Shown: piece after piece, positions 46,478 through 58,600 of the stretch
Numbering within the stretch: the stretch's first letter is position 1
How the letters are laid out: the number at the start of each line of letters is the position of its first letter
Assembly (NCBI GenBank): GCA_018292915.2
Contig: JACVVK020000001.1
Coordinates: 445,001 to 509,000, forward strand
Source of the DNA: Batillaria attramentaria
Taxonomy: Eukaryota; Mollusca; Gastropoda; Batillariidae
Reading direction: 5' to 3'
DNA length: 64,000 nt
Position numbers and translations under genes: made by a program
The notes under the pieces: model-generated
Seen by the model: the letters and a program-made list of their open reading frames with translations, nothing else
What the model was told of the DNA's origin: nothing
Databases searched by the model: none

Positions 46478-47473
46478 GCTATTTACATCCCCTCGGCTTG
46501 CATACAGTTTGGCAGTGCAACGAACTCATGGTGCAACCAGACAGACTTAACAGAGGTTTAACTTTCAAAAGCCTGGCGGAAGAGAAAGGTCTTCAGATGC
46601 GATTTAAACAAAGATCTAGCACCAGACCGCTTTATGCTGGTGCTGTCACCGTGGCTGGGAATGGCAAGGCGGGACTCTGGCTGAAGAAATACGAAGAGAT
46701 CTGGAAAGAGTGTAGGGTGTAACCAGTTCTTAGAGATATATATCGTAGTGCAGGTTCGTGGATACACTGAGCATGACCCTGATTTCTTTCCCTTCCAGCG
46801 GCCCAACTCTCCCTAGTGCTACAAAACCTGTTCGTGGTAATCTGCGCTGGCGGAGTGTACGCCTACCTGTTTCTCGAATCCCAAATCAAGGAGATAGAGG
46901 GCAGCTGGGCCGTACCGCTGTGCCACGCGGGCATCATCGCTGTGGCTGTGTTGTCGGACCTGGCCAGCGTTGCCCGGGTGATTGCCGTTGAGCGGGACTG
47001 GATCGTGAAGATTTGTCAAACGGACACAGATATGCTGGCCAGTATGTATGATTTTATTCTGGCAATCGTTTCATTTTCCTCAAGAACTTTAATAGGGCTT
47101 CCCGAACTATAATTAGGCCACAAGAGCTGGCGGAAGGGAGTGTGGTGGGGGTGGGCACTCTCGCCTCTTTTTAAACTGTGACACTCTCTGGGACACAGAG
47201 TCTTTCAGGGGGAAAGTACATTTTCACGACGCGTTGAAAAGGGACTGCACTCTGGAGCCTACTTTTTCAATGGAAGTGTCAAAGGGGAGACTGATAACAA
47301 ATGTACTGCCAGAGTGTTTTCCATGTTCAGTTACTGTCAGGAGAAAAGGTTAACGTAAAGAGGTCGTGACTGCCGCTTGGTAGGCACAAATAACAGTAGC
47401 AGAGCGAAGTCTAGAACCCACATGATGATGACGATCATCATCATCATCATCATCATCGTCGTCGTCGTCGTCG

Positions 47474-47524
<51 letters not shown>

Positions 47525-48421
47525 CCACCACCACCACCACCACCACCACCACCACCACCACCACCACCGAGACGTTGACTAGCGGATACTTACACTTTAC
47601 TACCCTCTAGGAGGCATCGGAGGCTCACAGAAAGGGGGCCTGGTATGGGGCATAACATATTTCGGGAATTGTATATTTTCGACGACCGACGATGACGATG
47701 ATGATGACGATGATTACAGAAATGACGGCGACATTACGGCGTATCGACCAGACGACTCTGGTGCTGGCGCCGATCGCCACGGGTCAGGTGATGACGTACG
47801 CCGGCCTGGAGTTCGGCGCCATCTTTATCGGTGCGTGGAACCTGTGCTCCGTGGTGCCCGAGTACTACCTGCTGTGGAAGGTCTACAACACTGTCCCCGC
47901 TCTCGCTGAAGCCAAGCGCGACGTCCGCATGGAGGAAGATAGAGGTAAGGGTTACGCCACACGCTGAGAGCCTGCGGAGACTTCGCACGCTCGCCGAACG
48001 GCTTTTCTGTTCACACGCTAGGAGCTTGATGTGACCGCGGACAGCGCACACACAGAGCGATACCACGCGGCGAAAAAAAAAAAGAAAAAAAAAAAAAGAA
48101 AAAAAAAAAAAAAGGACACTGGCGAGACGACGGCGAGGCGCATCGGTGCCCCTGGCGAGCCGATTTAATACGCTGGAATTGCATTTTTACCGCTTGCTGA
48201 CGAGCAAAATCGCCACGTCTGATATAACTTTAACGGGGTTAGGTGGCGGGAGGGGATGTGGGTGTGGTGATGGAGGGAGGCATAACAAGGGACGTTAGCA
48301 ATGATGGTTCCAAGGCACTCACTCCCCACCCAATTTCCCTACACCTAAAATTCTGCTCAAAACAAAGTTTGTCTTCGCATGAGTTTCAGACTGGCTGAGA
48401 TCCTTAAAACAGATCACGTTC

Positions 48422-48478
<57 letters not shown>

Positions 48479-51400
48479 GTTTTCACTGTTGCTTGCTGAA
48501 AAGGTTTGCAGATTATTACATGTATTGCATACGCATAATGTGGCTGGGGGTCATTTGTGCGTTCCAATTAGGGCTGAACATCACTGTACTTCTTAAGACT
48601 ATGGTTACAGCAGCATATGTTTTCCCATTACACGTCCATATCAACAAAGACAAGGTGAAATATACTGTATTTTAACGGGTACGACATAAATTATGGCATC
48701 ACTTGGCTTGGCGCCTGTCTGCTCTTCTTGTCATACGTACCGGTACTTCAAATGAAGCTGAGGTAGGATTGCTCGTACTCTTACAATCAATGATATGTTC
48801 TGTTGCGATTTCGGGCAATTATCTTCCTGTGCATTCAGTTAACGCCTCTCTGCGTTCCACTTCCAGAAACGGACAACAGCAAGTCAAGAGAGAAGCCGCC
48901 ACAACAGCAGACAGCTCAACCCCTTCCGGAAACCTCTTTCTCCGAGTCACGTGATGCCGATGCCGAGCAGCGGAAAAAGTTGTCAACGTCACAAGACGGC
49001 AGTGAAGGTTAGCATCACATGTTGAGGGGGAGAAGGGGGGGGGGGGGGACGGGGGAGCGGAACTCACAGTGTAGCTGGCTGGACTTCAGATACGAGTTCG
49101 GAAGATCACGGCTTCGACTGTGACATGACAGAGATAAACTATAACTGTATGTTTTAGTGACAGCCAAGTTGTCTCGTCTTGTCTTGTCTTGTCTTGTGTC
49201 TTGCCTTGCCTTGCCTTGTCTTGCCTTGTGCCTTGTCTCGTCTCGTCTCGTCTCGTCTCGTCAGGTCTTGTAGAGATTCTCCCTGTGATGGCCTACGTTA
49301 TCTCCTATCCGACTGTCGAAGGTCGTAAACCGGAGAGGACAAACTCAGCCATTTCCCTTTCTTACTTATCCTACGTGATTATTTATTTTTTCTGCGGCGT
49401 TTCCGTCAGTTTATTATTTCAATTTTTACTTTACTATTTTCAGTATTTGTATATTTAGTAGCTGACCCACATTTCCACACCATAGAAAGAGTGACCGCCA
49501 TGAACTTACTGACTTTGGATTCCATGTAGCGTTTGTTTGTTTGTTTTTATGTTTCCATAGTGATGGAAACAACACCATAGGTCGGGCCAAAATTTCCACG
49601 TTCAAAGGCAAGCTAACACGACCTCATTTGTTTGGGGTTTTCCAATACTTTCTTTATGTCAACATGCTTGATGTCAGAGAGCTTTCGTATGTGTGCGCGC
49701 GCGCGCAGCAAACATGACACAACGACCGCGACGACAGCAGGTCAGTCAATGAATGGAAACATACTGGGCTGGTGACCATCTTGTTTTTCATTTCGCTCGC
49801 AATTCGACGGATTTAACCAAGAATCCCCCCCCCCCCCCCACTTTTTTTTTAAACAGACTTACTACACAGCCTCATCGGTAGCCTCAGAAAGCACAGCACT
49901 GCTGGGAGGTGATGCTGGTAAAAACCAAGCAGGAAACGGACCACCAGTGAAGAAGGCGAAAGGTGGCTGCTGCGGCCGCTTGCTGTATCAGATCCTGACG
50001 CTGCGCCGTGGCTGGAGAACCTACATGCGGTTACAGTGTGGCACTGGCCGGCCGGCTTTGGCTTGTCTCTACATGACCGTGTTGGGCTTGACAACATCAC
50101 CACAGGTTGGTTGGTACTTTCTGTCGCGACTTTTCGATTGATGTCCCGTCCGATAAACGGTATGGTACTACTGTTTACTAGTATGAAATGGGGAGGGGGG
50201 GGGGGGTGTTTGTGAGTTTACCGTCCTTTTCCATCAAGTGTGGGTGATATCAAAGACGGGGCACCAAGAAAAAGGCCAGCACAAATATTTGGCCCTAGCC
50301 GGGATTCGAACTAGAACTCACGACCCGAGAATTGAAAGTCCAACGCTCTACCATTCGGCTATCCCGGCTCCCCGGAGGAGGGGGGGGGGGGGGGGGATGG
50401 GTGGAGGGAGAGATCTCTCATCTTATGAGGTAGTTAATGGAAGACACAATTCCTGACCTTCCATCTTGGAATTCCCACTGAAGTAGTTCTGCGCTGAAGT
50501 CTTGAACAGTTTCTCGCTTTCGAAGTTGGGATTATACTCGTGGTTAATCCAGCCTGTTTGTTGTGAGAAAAAACTAAAGCGTCGGCTGGTGGACCAGTGG
50601 TGATTTGGGGAAGGCGGAGAGAGAATAAGCTGAAAAAGGAGGGTGCATTCGCACTCGAGGGACACTTTACAAAAATAAGTACTTAAGTAGAATGTCCGAA
50701 CCAAGACGAGCGAACGCTTGCACCCCAGCACTCGCATACTTCAAAACTGAGTGTACATGTACCTGATAATTATCATGACGACGACGATGATGATGTAGAC
50801 GTGGCATAGCGCACGGCTCCACCTTACCTGTGTGCTCACGGAGCTTAGAGAAAGGTTTGAAAAAAAAAAAATAGAGGAAAAAGCAATATGTCATCTGCGT
50901 GCAGCGTAACGCCGTAACACAAGGCGTCCTCCGAGTCCATCGTGGGCGTGCTGATGGGAGTGTCGGCAGTGTTCGGCATGATCGGGACCTTCCACCTACC
51001 CCGTCATGAGGCGCCGGGTGGGGCTGGTTCGGACCGGTATCATCGCCTTGTCGTGTCAGGGCTGGCCTGCCTGTCGCTGTGCGTCGTGTCTGTGTGGATG
51101 CCCGGCAGTCCCTTCGACCCCTTCTACCTGAGCAGGAGCCCGGACACTGTCAACGCTAGCACACTTCTTCCAGCCTCGGTAACTCCACGGGTATGTGCAT
51201 GTGTTGGTACTGGTATGTATTGGCACGGTGCTGGAATGCCTAGTTACGGCTAACCCATGAGTGATCGGGGAAGTCAAATCCTGGCATTGCAGGAGAGGGG
51301 CACCATGACTATGGTATGCCCTTTCCAGATCCAAATGTTTGCTTACTTGATCAGAATTAAGACTTCGAACCACCGGAATCCAGTCACATTCACAAACGTT

Positions 51401-52913
51401 CTCAGGAAGACATGAAATCCACGTCCTGTAGTAACCTCGGACAAAGAAGGATACGTCACTGACCGCTCAAACCACGTAGCGAAGCACACTATTCCTTTCA
51501 TGTCATATGGTGCGCAACGTCATGAAAATGACCTAACCTGCCAGTCGCCGTGGGTAGCTTTATTCAAGGACCCTAGATCTACGCGTACCATGGTTATAGT
51601 GTGACCGCGACGTGTTAAGCACCTGGGCCGAAGTCTTATGTCTGTGGTTCCAGCTAGGGTTTTCGCTATTTCCAAAAACATTGTAATACTTGCAACCTAC
51701 AGTACGCAGTTTGCAGGCAAACAGTCCATTTCTTTTTGTCCGCACTAACATTGTTTGTTCCCAACTGATTCAGACCGATACAACGGGATCGCCCACGCAG
51801 GTCACGACGCCGACCTTTGACTTCAACATGACAACATCATCCAGCAGCAACTCCTCCATCCCGCCCGACACGCCCTCTAGCGGGTCACGAGGCTGGGAAG
51901 ACTACATCTCAGTCTCCATTACTGATGGCCGGCATTGTGTTGGCACGATTTGGTAAGACTGACGCTGCTTCCATTCTTGTCACTCATGAATGTCGGTTCT
52001 GTTCGTCTGTGGTATGGGTTCTGCCCGTGCTTGTCAACACACAGACACAGACACAGACACGCACAGAGAGAGAGAGAGAGAGAGATGAGAATGAGAGAGA
52101 GAGAGAGAGAGAGAGCATCGCCAGTTTAGCAAATAAAAGCGACATAAAAGGGACAGAAACCACTTAACCTTTCACCAAAGGACGGCACGGGTCAAGTTTC
52201 GGCTTTCGCCTTCCTCAGGACACAAACCGTTTCCTTTCATCGCCAGTTTGTTCATTTGACTTCCATTAAATTTTTGCGAACACACCAAAAGATGACGCAC
52301 CAGGCGGCATTTGATTATCAACACACTCACATTTCAACTGAAAAAGTCTATGCACGATTCAGACAATACTTACTACTCAACCGCGCCCAATTATTCTGGG
52401 TCCATACCCATACGATAACGTCGCATGCACCAGAATGAATGGCAGGGTGGAGATTAGCAGCAGCACGCTTCCACTGCTTCATCTTCCAGCCCTGCGGCGC
52501 CTCGAGCATTTCAAGAGATGGATACGTGCGCCGAGGAGAAGCCTGCAACATGGGATAACCAGATCATACCACACCATACCCTCCCATACATTTTCCAATA
52601 CCCTCTTGTGTACGTTCCAGGTCTTTGGATGGCGGATCTGTCTATCACACAGCTGTTCCTTGAGGAAGTTATCGAGACTGAACGAGGGATTGTGAACGGC
52701 GTCCAGAGTTCTCTCAACAAAATGATGGACGTACTCAAGTTTCTTCTCGTCGTGGCCGTGCCGGACACGGAGACTTTCGGGTTTCTCATCATCATCTCGT
52801 TCGCATTCGTCTCTCTCGGCTGGTTGTTGTACGCCATCTTTGTACGCAAGGCGCGCGGACACTTTTTCCACGTGCCGAAATGCACGAACAATAACAATTA
52901 TGAGAAGATTTGA
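41828..52913 (+). CDS. Ferroportin paralogue C (SLC40A1-like), indels in exons 7-9
   Basis: Ten exons: 41828-42038, 44671-44741, 45594-45753, 46799-47041, 47720-47944, 48867-49007, 49870-50105, 50905-51178, 51774-51952 and 52621-52913 (stop TGA). Exon 1 (ATG in a good context) gives 70 hydrophilic residues with no known domain. Ferroportin blocks: YISHFLSAW-GDRMWSF, LGALIGDWVD, ERDWIVKICQTD, LRRIDQTT...APIATGQVMTY, MPGSPFDPFYLSR, ERGIVNGVQSSLN and PDTETFGFLIII. His32 and Asp39 are kept, Cys326 is Asn and His507 is Lys. Exon 7 shows one extra and two missing nt. Exon 8 has five extra nt (274 versus 269 in B), and exon 9 has one extra nt. Splice sites and the last exon are intact. Each exon length returns to the expected phase if those indels are discounted, so either sequencing error or a recent pseudogene fits. 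Confidence 0.82.
42540..42872 (+). mobile_element. LINE remnant, reverse-transcriptase 3' domain
   Basis: Plus-strand translation with a shift gives LQRLQNNAARLVLRVPRR, then HITPHLRTLHWLPIEARI, SQSGPSYLSELV and TRTLRSS, matching the region after the RT domain in CR1/L2/jockey-like elements. Truncated at both ends, in ferroportin C intron 1. Confidence 0.8.
42883..43399 (-). mobile_element. SINE-C copy with tRNA-like head
   Basis: The minus-strand head at 43399 reads TAGTGTAGTGGTTAGCACTT and then an ACCTGGGTTTCTAGTCCCA B-box-like block. The body has the GGCACCTGCGGTGCCGGCC palindrome and ends in an A-tail (T20 at 42880-42907). It is the only copy here with the head. In ferroportin C intron 1. 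Confidence 0.8.
44040..44549. repeat. (ATC/ACC)n trinucleotide array, ~510 bp
   Basis: CACCATCATCACCATCACC-type units in ferroportin C intron 1. Stop-free in several frames, giving false Ser/Pro, Asp/Gly and Thr/Ile proteins of 200-270 codons on both strands. Confidence 0.95.
46140..46191. repeat. (GA)n microsatellite
   Basis: GA repeat in ferroportin C intron 3. Confidence 0.95.
46340..46720 (-). mobile_element. LINE remnant with 3' tail
   Basis: Minus-strand RSGARSLFKSHLKTFLFRQ is a shortened version of the ORF2 end seen at 5412-5690. The 3' UTR runs down to TTATAAAAGC and a (TTA)n tail at about 46340-46358, with a CA microsatellite (46413-46475). In ferroportin C intron 3. Confidence 0.7.
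47425..47570. repeat. (ATC)n/(GTC)n/(ACC)n array
   Basis: Compound trinucleotide repeat in ferroportin C intron 4. Confidence 0.95.
48421..48476. repeat. (GA)n microsatellite
   Basis: GA repeat in ferroportin C intron 5. Confidence 0.95.
49164..49268. repeat. (TCTTG)n/(CCTTG)n/(TCTCG)n pentamer array
   Basis: About 20 related pentamers forming three homogeneous blocks, in ferroportin C intron 6. Confidence 0.9.
50200..50376 (-). mobile_element. SINE-A copy in ferroportin C intron 7
   Basis: From GGTGTTTGTGAGTTTACCGT to CTATCCCGGCTCCCC. It carries a small internal duplication (GAACTAGAACTC) near the B box and is flanked by G runs. Confidence 0.82.
52049..52114. repeat. (ACAG)n then (GA)n tract
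   Basis: Short compound repeat in the last intron of ferroportin C. Confidence 0.9.
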
Positions 52914-53151
52914 CCGCCTGCAAGTATAAGTGCGCGGTAAATTAACATAGTATCCATCAGAAATGAACAAGTCAACCAAAGGTTACATTTTCAGCAATTT
53001 CTTCCATGGATTTGTATTTTGTTATCACAGAATGATCATTCATGCATAGACGACGCACAATCAAGAGAGCGTTAAGCAAAGGTGGAAATCACAAAAGGAA
53101 GTGTTCAAGCAAGCACTTCTGTTTGGTCGTTATTTAGCTAGTCATAATAAC

Positions 53152-53392
53152 GCCCAGCTGCTATAGTTCGCCCGTTAGGGGGTGCAGATGTATACCAGAC
53201 AATTCCGTCGATATTTCGCGTAGAAGGAAGTCAGCAGCCACGTGACTTCACCCCGCCAGAGCCCGGAGAACATTAATTTTGCACCCGCTTAGTTAGTGGC
53301 CGGTTAGTGGACGACTGGAGTTTATTTTCCCCTCCCTGCGCATGACTGGTATACATTTGCACCCCCTAATGGGCGAACTATACCAACTGAGC
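53152..53392. mobile_element. Long-inverted-repeat MITE (MULE-like), copy 2
   Basis: The outer arms match 26237-26494 (CTATAGTTCGCCCGTTAGGG ... GGGCGAACTATACCAACTGA). They are flanked by a perfect 9-bp duplication CATAATAAC at 53143-53151 and 53393-53401. The interior is in the opposite orientation to copy 1 (ATTCCGTCGATATTTC here, GAAATATCGACGGAAT there). Confidence 0.85.
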
Positions 53393-53451
53393 CATAATAA
53401 CAGGTCGTGCGTAAAAGAACCAAAACAAAAAACAACTTCAATTAAAATTTC

Positions 53452-53453
53452 GC

Positions 53454-53534
<81 letters not shown>

Positions 53535-53541
53535 CGCGCGC
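53452..53541. repeat. (CG)n(TG)n(CG)n microsatellite
   Basis: CGCG, then GT, then GCGC, downstream of ferroportin C. Confidence 0.95.
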
Positions 53542-53760
53542 ACCGCCTCGGTGTGAAGAAATTGCATACCGTGTCCAAAAAAGGTGGTCTCGCTTCATCA
53601 CTGTTTCAAGTGGCAACCAGGAGTTTATATTTTACAAAATTCAACATAATTATCTCTGAATTATTTGGTTACAACAATACTGATGGATGTCAAACAACGC
53701 TAGAAAGTGATCAATTAAACACTGTCACGAAATCAACACGTATCTTTGGTTTATTCCGTG

Positions 53761-53943
53761 GGGAGCCGGGGTGGCCGAATGGTAGAGCATTTGACTTCTA
53801 ATGTTCGCGTCGTGAGTTCGTATGAACCGGGGCTGGGGCCAAATATTTGTGCTGGCTTTTTCATCGTTGCCCCGTCTTTGATATCATCCGTATGTGGTGA
53901 AAAAGGACGTTAAACCCCCCAAACACCACCCCCCCCCCCACCC
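53761..53943 (+). mobile_element. SINE-A copy, full length with 14-bp target duplication
   Basis: Begins GGGAGCCGGGGTGGCCGAAT and ends AACACCACCC(C)n. Direct repeats TGGTTTATTCCGTG lie at 53747-53760 and 53944-53957. Confidence 0.92.
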
Positions 53944-54419
53944 TGGTTTATTCCGTGGACGGCCGAGAATGATCCACGTCTTGATTTAAACACTAGAGAA
54001 AACTAATGCATTGCCTCTGTCGGCCTCGCTTCCCAGTCACGCAAATTCACGCGCACATCGTATGACCACAAACAAAACGGAATGGAATAAAAGAACGGAA
54101 ATGGAATTTGTTTTAACAATACGGATGAAAGAAGCACTCAGAAATGGAGAAAAGAAAAAGCTTTGACTAGGCCTTTCATTAAAATGATTTTCAAGTACAC
54201 GTACATTCCGTACTTTCGAGTCATACGTCGTTGCATATAGCTGACAACAGGAAATGCTGAAAAATCCCCAACCCATAAAGTGTATCTACAAACTACTTTG
54301 TCATTTCTTCAAAGTGTAATATAAAGACTTTGCACAGTGAAAGAGTAGATAATCAAAAACTCAAGCGCATCTTTAAAACAAGTTTAAATGTTTCCATAAA
54401 CACAGAAATAGGCAAAGTC

Positions 54420-55140
54420 AGACCACCCTTATTCGTGCGCGTCTATGCGTGGCCATTGCACTCGAAGAGGAATAACTACAAGTACCCGACTCTGGGCACT
54501 GTCTATTCCATTACTTCTAAAGATACTGATTTCATGTTAGCTTTCACGATAGTTCTGATTGTCCTCGAGGAATCAATGAAATCTCAAACACACAAATTTG
54601 AGAAATTTAAATGACCCTCCACCACGAAATGAGTCGTCTTGTAACATGAACAAATAGCACAAGAAGACTCATTTCGTGGTGGAGGGTCACTAATATAAAT
54701 GAGAGAGTAATGAGCGAAAACGTGAAAGTCACTGGGTGTTTTACACTCGGTTCACAGACCACATGAACCCGAATTTGAACACTCTTCATTGCATTGTTTC
54801 TTGAGATACTAATTTCATGGTTAGGTTGTACAGTAGTTCTAGCTCTCCTCGAAGAATACATGACGTGTCGAAACACGTGTTCGAAAAAATGAGAGAGTAA
54901 TGAGCGAAAACGTAAAAGGCACTGGGTGTTTTTCACTCGGTTCACAGACCACAATCATGTACCCGAATTAGGACACTCTTCATTGCATTGTTTCTTGCGA
55001 TGCTGATTTCATGTTTAGGTTGTACAGTAGTTCCAACTCTCCTCGAGGAATACATGAAGTGTGGGAAACACAAGTTGAGAAATGAGAGAGTAATGAGTAA
55101 AAATGTAAAAGTCCAGGGTGTTTTCCACCCAGCTCATACG
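54420..55140. repeat. ~191-bp tandem repeat, 3-4 diverged units
   Basis: Units restart at about 54698, 54889 and 55082 (ATGAGAGAGTAATGAG). They share CACTCTTCATTGCATTGTTT and CTCTCCTCGA(A/G)GAATACATG. A more degenerate copy precedes at 54430-54610. Not coding. Confidence 0.8.
54612..54690. mobile_element. 79-bp palindromic hairpin, copy 1
   Basis: Perfect 24-bp arms (TGACCCTCCACCACGAAATG...) around a ~30-nt loop. The related inverted copy is at 56395-56474. Possibly a minimal foldback element. Confidence 0.8.
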
Positions 55141-55472
55141 GGAATGGTTAAGGCCCAAATAGTAATTTTTTTGTTCTGGTTAAACAAACAGACATGCAAA
55201 TAAGCAAACAAACCAAAAATGATTATCACACCAAAACCACCAGTCACCATTCGGTCTTTTTCTATTCTTTTTCTCCAATTATTGTTAGCCCAGAACGCGT
55301 CACATGATACACCACATTACACACTGAACACAACCTTGAACTGAATATGCCTGAAGGACAGTTGCCAGAATGTTCTGGACTTACTTAAACAGTCATCGTC
55401 TTGTTGGATTGAACCTGCACTGAACACTAGCAACCGAAAGGCGTCTGCATCTTCCCTGTAATTTCCTCTGAA

Positions 55473-55652
55473 TTACAGGTTGGACTTCGTCAGCCAGAAG
55501 AACTCCTGCAAAAACAGGTGAAACCAAATTAAGTGAATTGTTGTACCTCTTAGTACATTCATATAGTTGATAACAAAGGTGGATGTCATGTATATGTCTT
55601 CGCCAAACCTAGCTACAAGCTACGCGCGCCATCATGCACATATGCCAGTTGG

Positions 55653-55683
<31 letters not shown>

Positions 55684-58600
55684 ATTGTATAGGCACTTTA
55701 CCCAATTTCATGAATCGGCTCAAAGCGCCGTGAACTGAACCCAACACACACGCTCACGTTGAATCACACGCATTCTCTCACACACTGGACATAAACACAT
55801 TACAATCACGTGGTGCGAAGGGTCAGCTCAGCTATTTAAATTTCGGAATTTAGAATTGCATTTATTTTTCAAATTTGGTGGGCTGAACATTTCCAAAGTA
55901 GAGGGGGAGGAAGCCGGAGAGAACCCCCAACGATCGGCTCAATGAACGGTGCCACATACGAGAAGGAAAAATTCTTTGCCCCGACTGGGACTTGAACCCC
56001 TCACCTTTCGCATTGTTGACAAGTCTCTTAACCACTAGTCTACCGACCACCGAATACTGTACATAACAAGCTACCTGCGGTTTGCGTTGCGCCATGGGAT
56101 CAATCATAACGTTAATGATGGAGGATCGCTTGGTGTCCGACATGGCCGCCTGCAGACTGGAACGCAGCTGTGGGATGGAGTGGACGAGGTACCCCGTTCC
56201 CCCAAACGCCTCAATCAGCTTTTCATATCGAGTTTCGGGCGCCAGGCCTGTGGGCGGCACTCTGGAACAGCAGGGTTTTCATTTACAGCTCCACGAGAAG
56301 AAGTCAAACGACAGTACATGTATTTTTTGCTTTTTTTTTTTTTTTTTTTTTTGGGGGTGCGTGGTGGTGGTGGTGAGGGGGTTTGGTTTTATTTGTGACC
56401 CTCCACAACGAAATGAGTCTTCTTGTGCTATGTGTTCATGTTACAAGACGACTCATTTCGTTGTGGAGGGTCACATTTATTATTTTTTTTTTTTGTTTGT
56501 TCTTGTTGTTGTTTGGTTTGTTGTTGTTGTGCTGTTGTTTTTTTTGTTGTGCTGTTGTTTTTTTGTTGTTGTGCTGTTTTTTTTTTTTTGTTTGTTGCTT
56601 TTTGGGGGGTTGTTTTTTTTAGGAGGGTGGCTCCCTTCAGATGAACAATTCCAGAATATGTTTCAGCAGATACTGTAACTACTGCTTCAGTGATTTACAT
56701 AACACAATCTTAGAGCTCTCCTATCTTCCGTTTCCTTCACATTCAAAGTGGATGTCACAATGGTGTTACCCATGGTCCCAATAGACTTGGCAAAGTGGGG
56801 GGAAAAAAAGGACCTTTCAAGGACCTCACAAACACTTTTTTCAAAATCACAAGGACCTCTGTGCTTCCGTCTGCTCTTGTCGACAGGCCAGAAAATGCAC
56901 TCCACAGAACCAGTACACACGCCTTTTTTTTGTTTTTTTTGTTCCCCCCCCCCTGCTTTGTTCTGTCACCTGAGACAGCATGCGATCGATTCCGTCTGGT
57001 CCTGCTCAACACCGGCCGTGTCAATACGAAGTCCTCTGTAAGAAATCCTACTAAATCTGCCTATTAAAGTCTGTCCTAGTCTGTGATGCACTGCACGGTT
57101 TGGGCGTTTTCGACACCGAAATTCACGTTTTACTGCAAACTCAGCATATATATATATCCTTCCAAGCTCTTCGGTAAATTCACTTCACTGAAGTCTTTTT
57201 CAAGGATTTTTTGTTTAAGCACCCAATTGTACTGGCAAGGACTCTTAAGCCGCAAGCACCACATCACAGATACAGGGACTTACTAGGCCTTGGCTGGCCC
57301 AGCTCAATCCACAAGGACTTACAAACACCTGCACAGACTGTGACAACCTGGGTTTCCTCAGAATGTTCGGCATCCCCATGGCATGACCGATCAACAGACG
57401 GGTTTTGGGTCATACAGGTATCTTAGCAATGACTATAGACAAAGAAGCAACAGGCAGACACACTATGAACTGTAAATCACTACGAACAGTGATTCTGTTC
57501 AAAATAACCTACGTCAAGGTACGATCACTGTCGGCAACATCTTCCCACATCTCGGACCGAAGGCCAAAAAAAATGCCGTTGTTGTTGAAGATGATGATTA
57601 CCACAGGCAACTGGTATCTGCAACAACACACGTGGTTAAAAAGTGATTGATTAAACAATAAAATAATCTTTGTTCAATACTACAATACAGTCATCCAAAT
57701 GTTTGGAAAGAAGCAACAGGTACACTTGTGCTTAAAAAGAGGTGTACACAGCGTGCATATAATTGTGTAATATCTTTTTTGGTTACTGTCTGTGAGGGAC
57801 AGTCTGGTGTCATCAGCAGAAATAATAACCAATAATAATAATGAAAATTGTATAGGCGCTTTACCCAATTTCATGAATCGGCTGAAAGCGCCGCAAACTG
57901 AACCCAATACGCACGCTCACGTGAATCACACGCATTCTCTCACACACTGGACATGACACATTACAATCACGTGGTGCGAAGGGTCAGCTCAGCTATTTAC
58001 ATTTCGGAATTTAGAATTGCTATTATTTTTCAAATTTGGTGGGCTGAACATTTCCAAAGCAGAGGGGGAGGAAGCCGGAGTACCCGGAGAGAACCCCGAA
58101 CGATTGGCCCGCATGAACGGTGCCACATACGAGAAGGAAAAATTCTTTGCCCCCAGTGGGACTTAGAACCCCAGACCTCTCGCACTGGTGACAAGTCTCT
58201 TAACCACCAGACCACCAACCGCCCCCGTGAAATAAGGGAAACAGCTTCGATTATGTGAAATCGGTGACAGACGAGAATTTGGCGGGGTGTTGACACCCAA
58301 CGTTCATAATTATTTCCAACTGAAATAGGAGGCATAAACGCTGCAGAGAAAGCCATAGTAAAAACTGAAATGCACGATGTTGTAATTACTGTCGGGGAAG
58401 AGTTTTCTCCCTTTGGGAGTTTTATTTTGACATTGGCTAAGTTTAGATGTCAATACACGTCACACAAAACAACAGAACTCATTTTTCCACTGGCAGTTTG
58501 CCAGAAGACTGTGAGATTGACAGTTTAGACGGCAGTAGTGGATACTATAAATGGTATTCTGGTAAAATTGTTGACAATGGTCGTGAGATGCCACACAAGA

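Noticed and set aside
47337..47610. Frames of poly-Met/Val or poly-Ile/Thr
   Set aside because: Trinucleotide repeat in ferroportin C intron 4.
53761..53850. tRNA genes at SINE heads (also at 37125, 28805 and 43399)
   Set aside because: A and B boxes are present, but the cloverleaf is degenerate and each head continues into a shared SINE body with target duplications.
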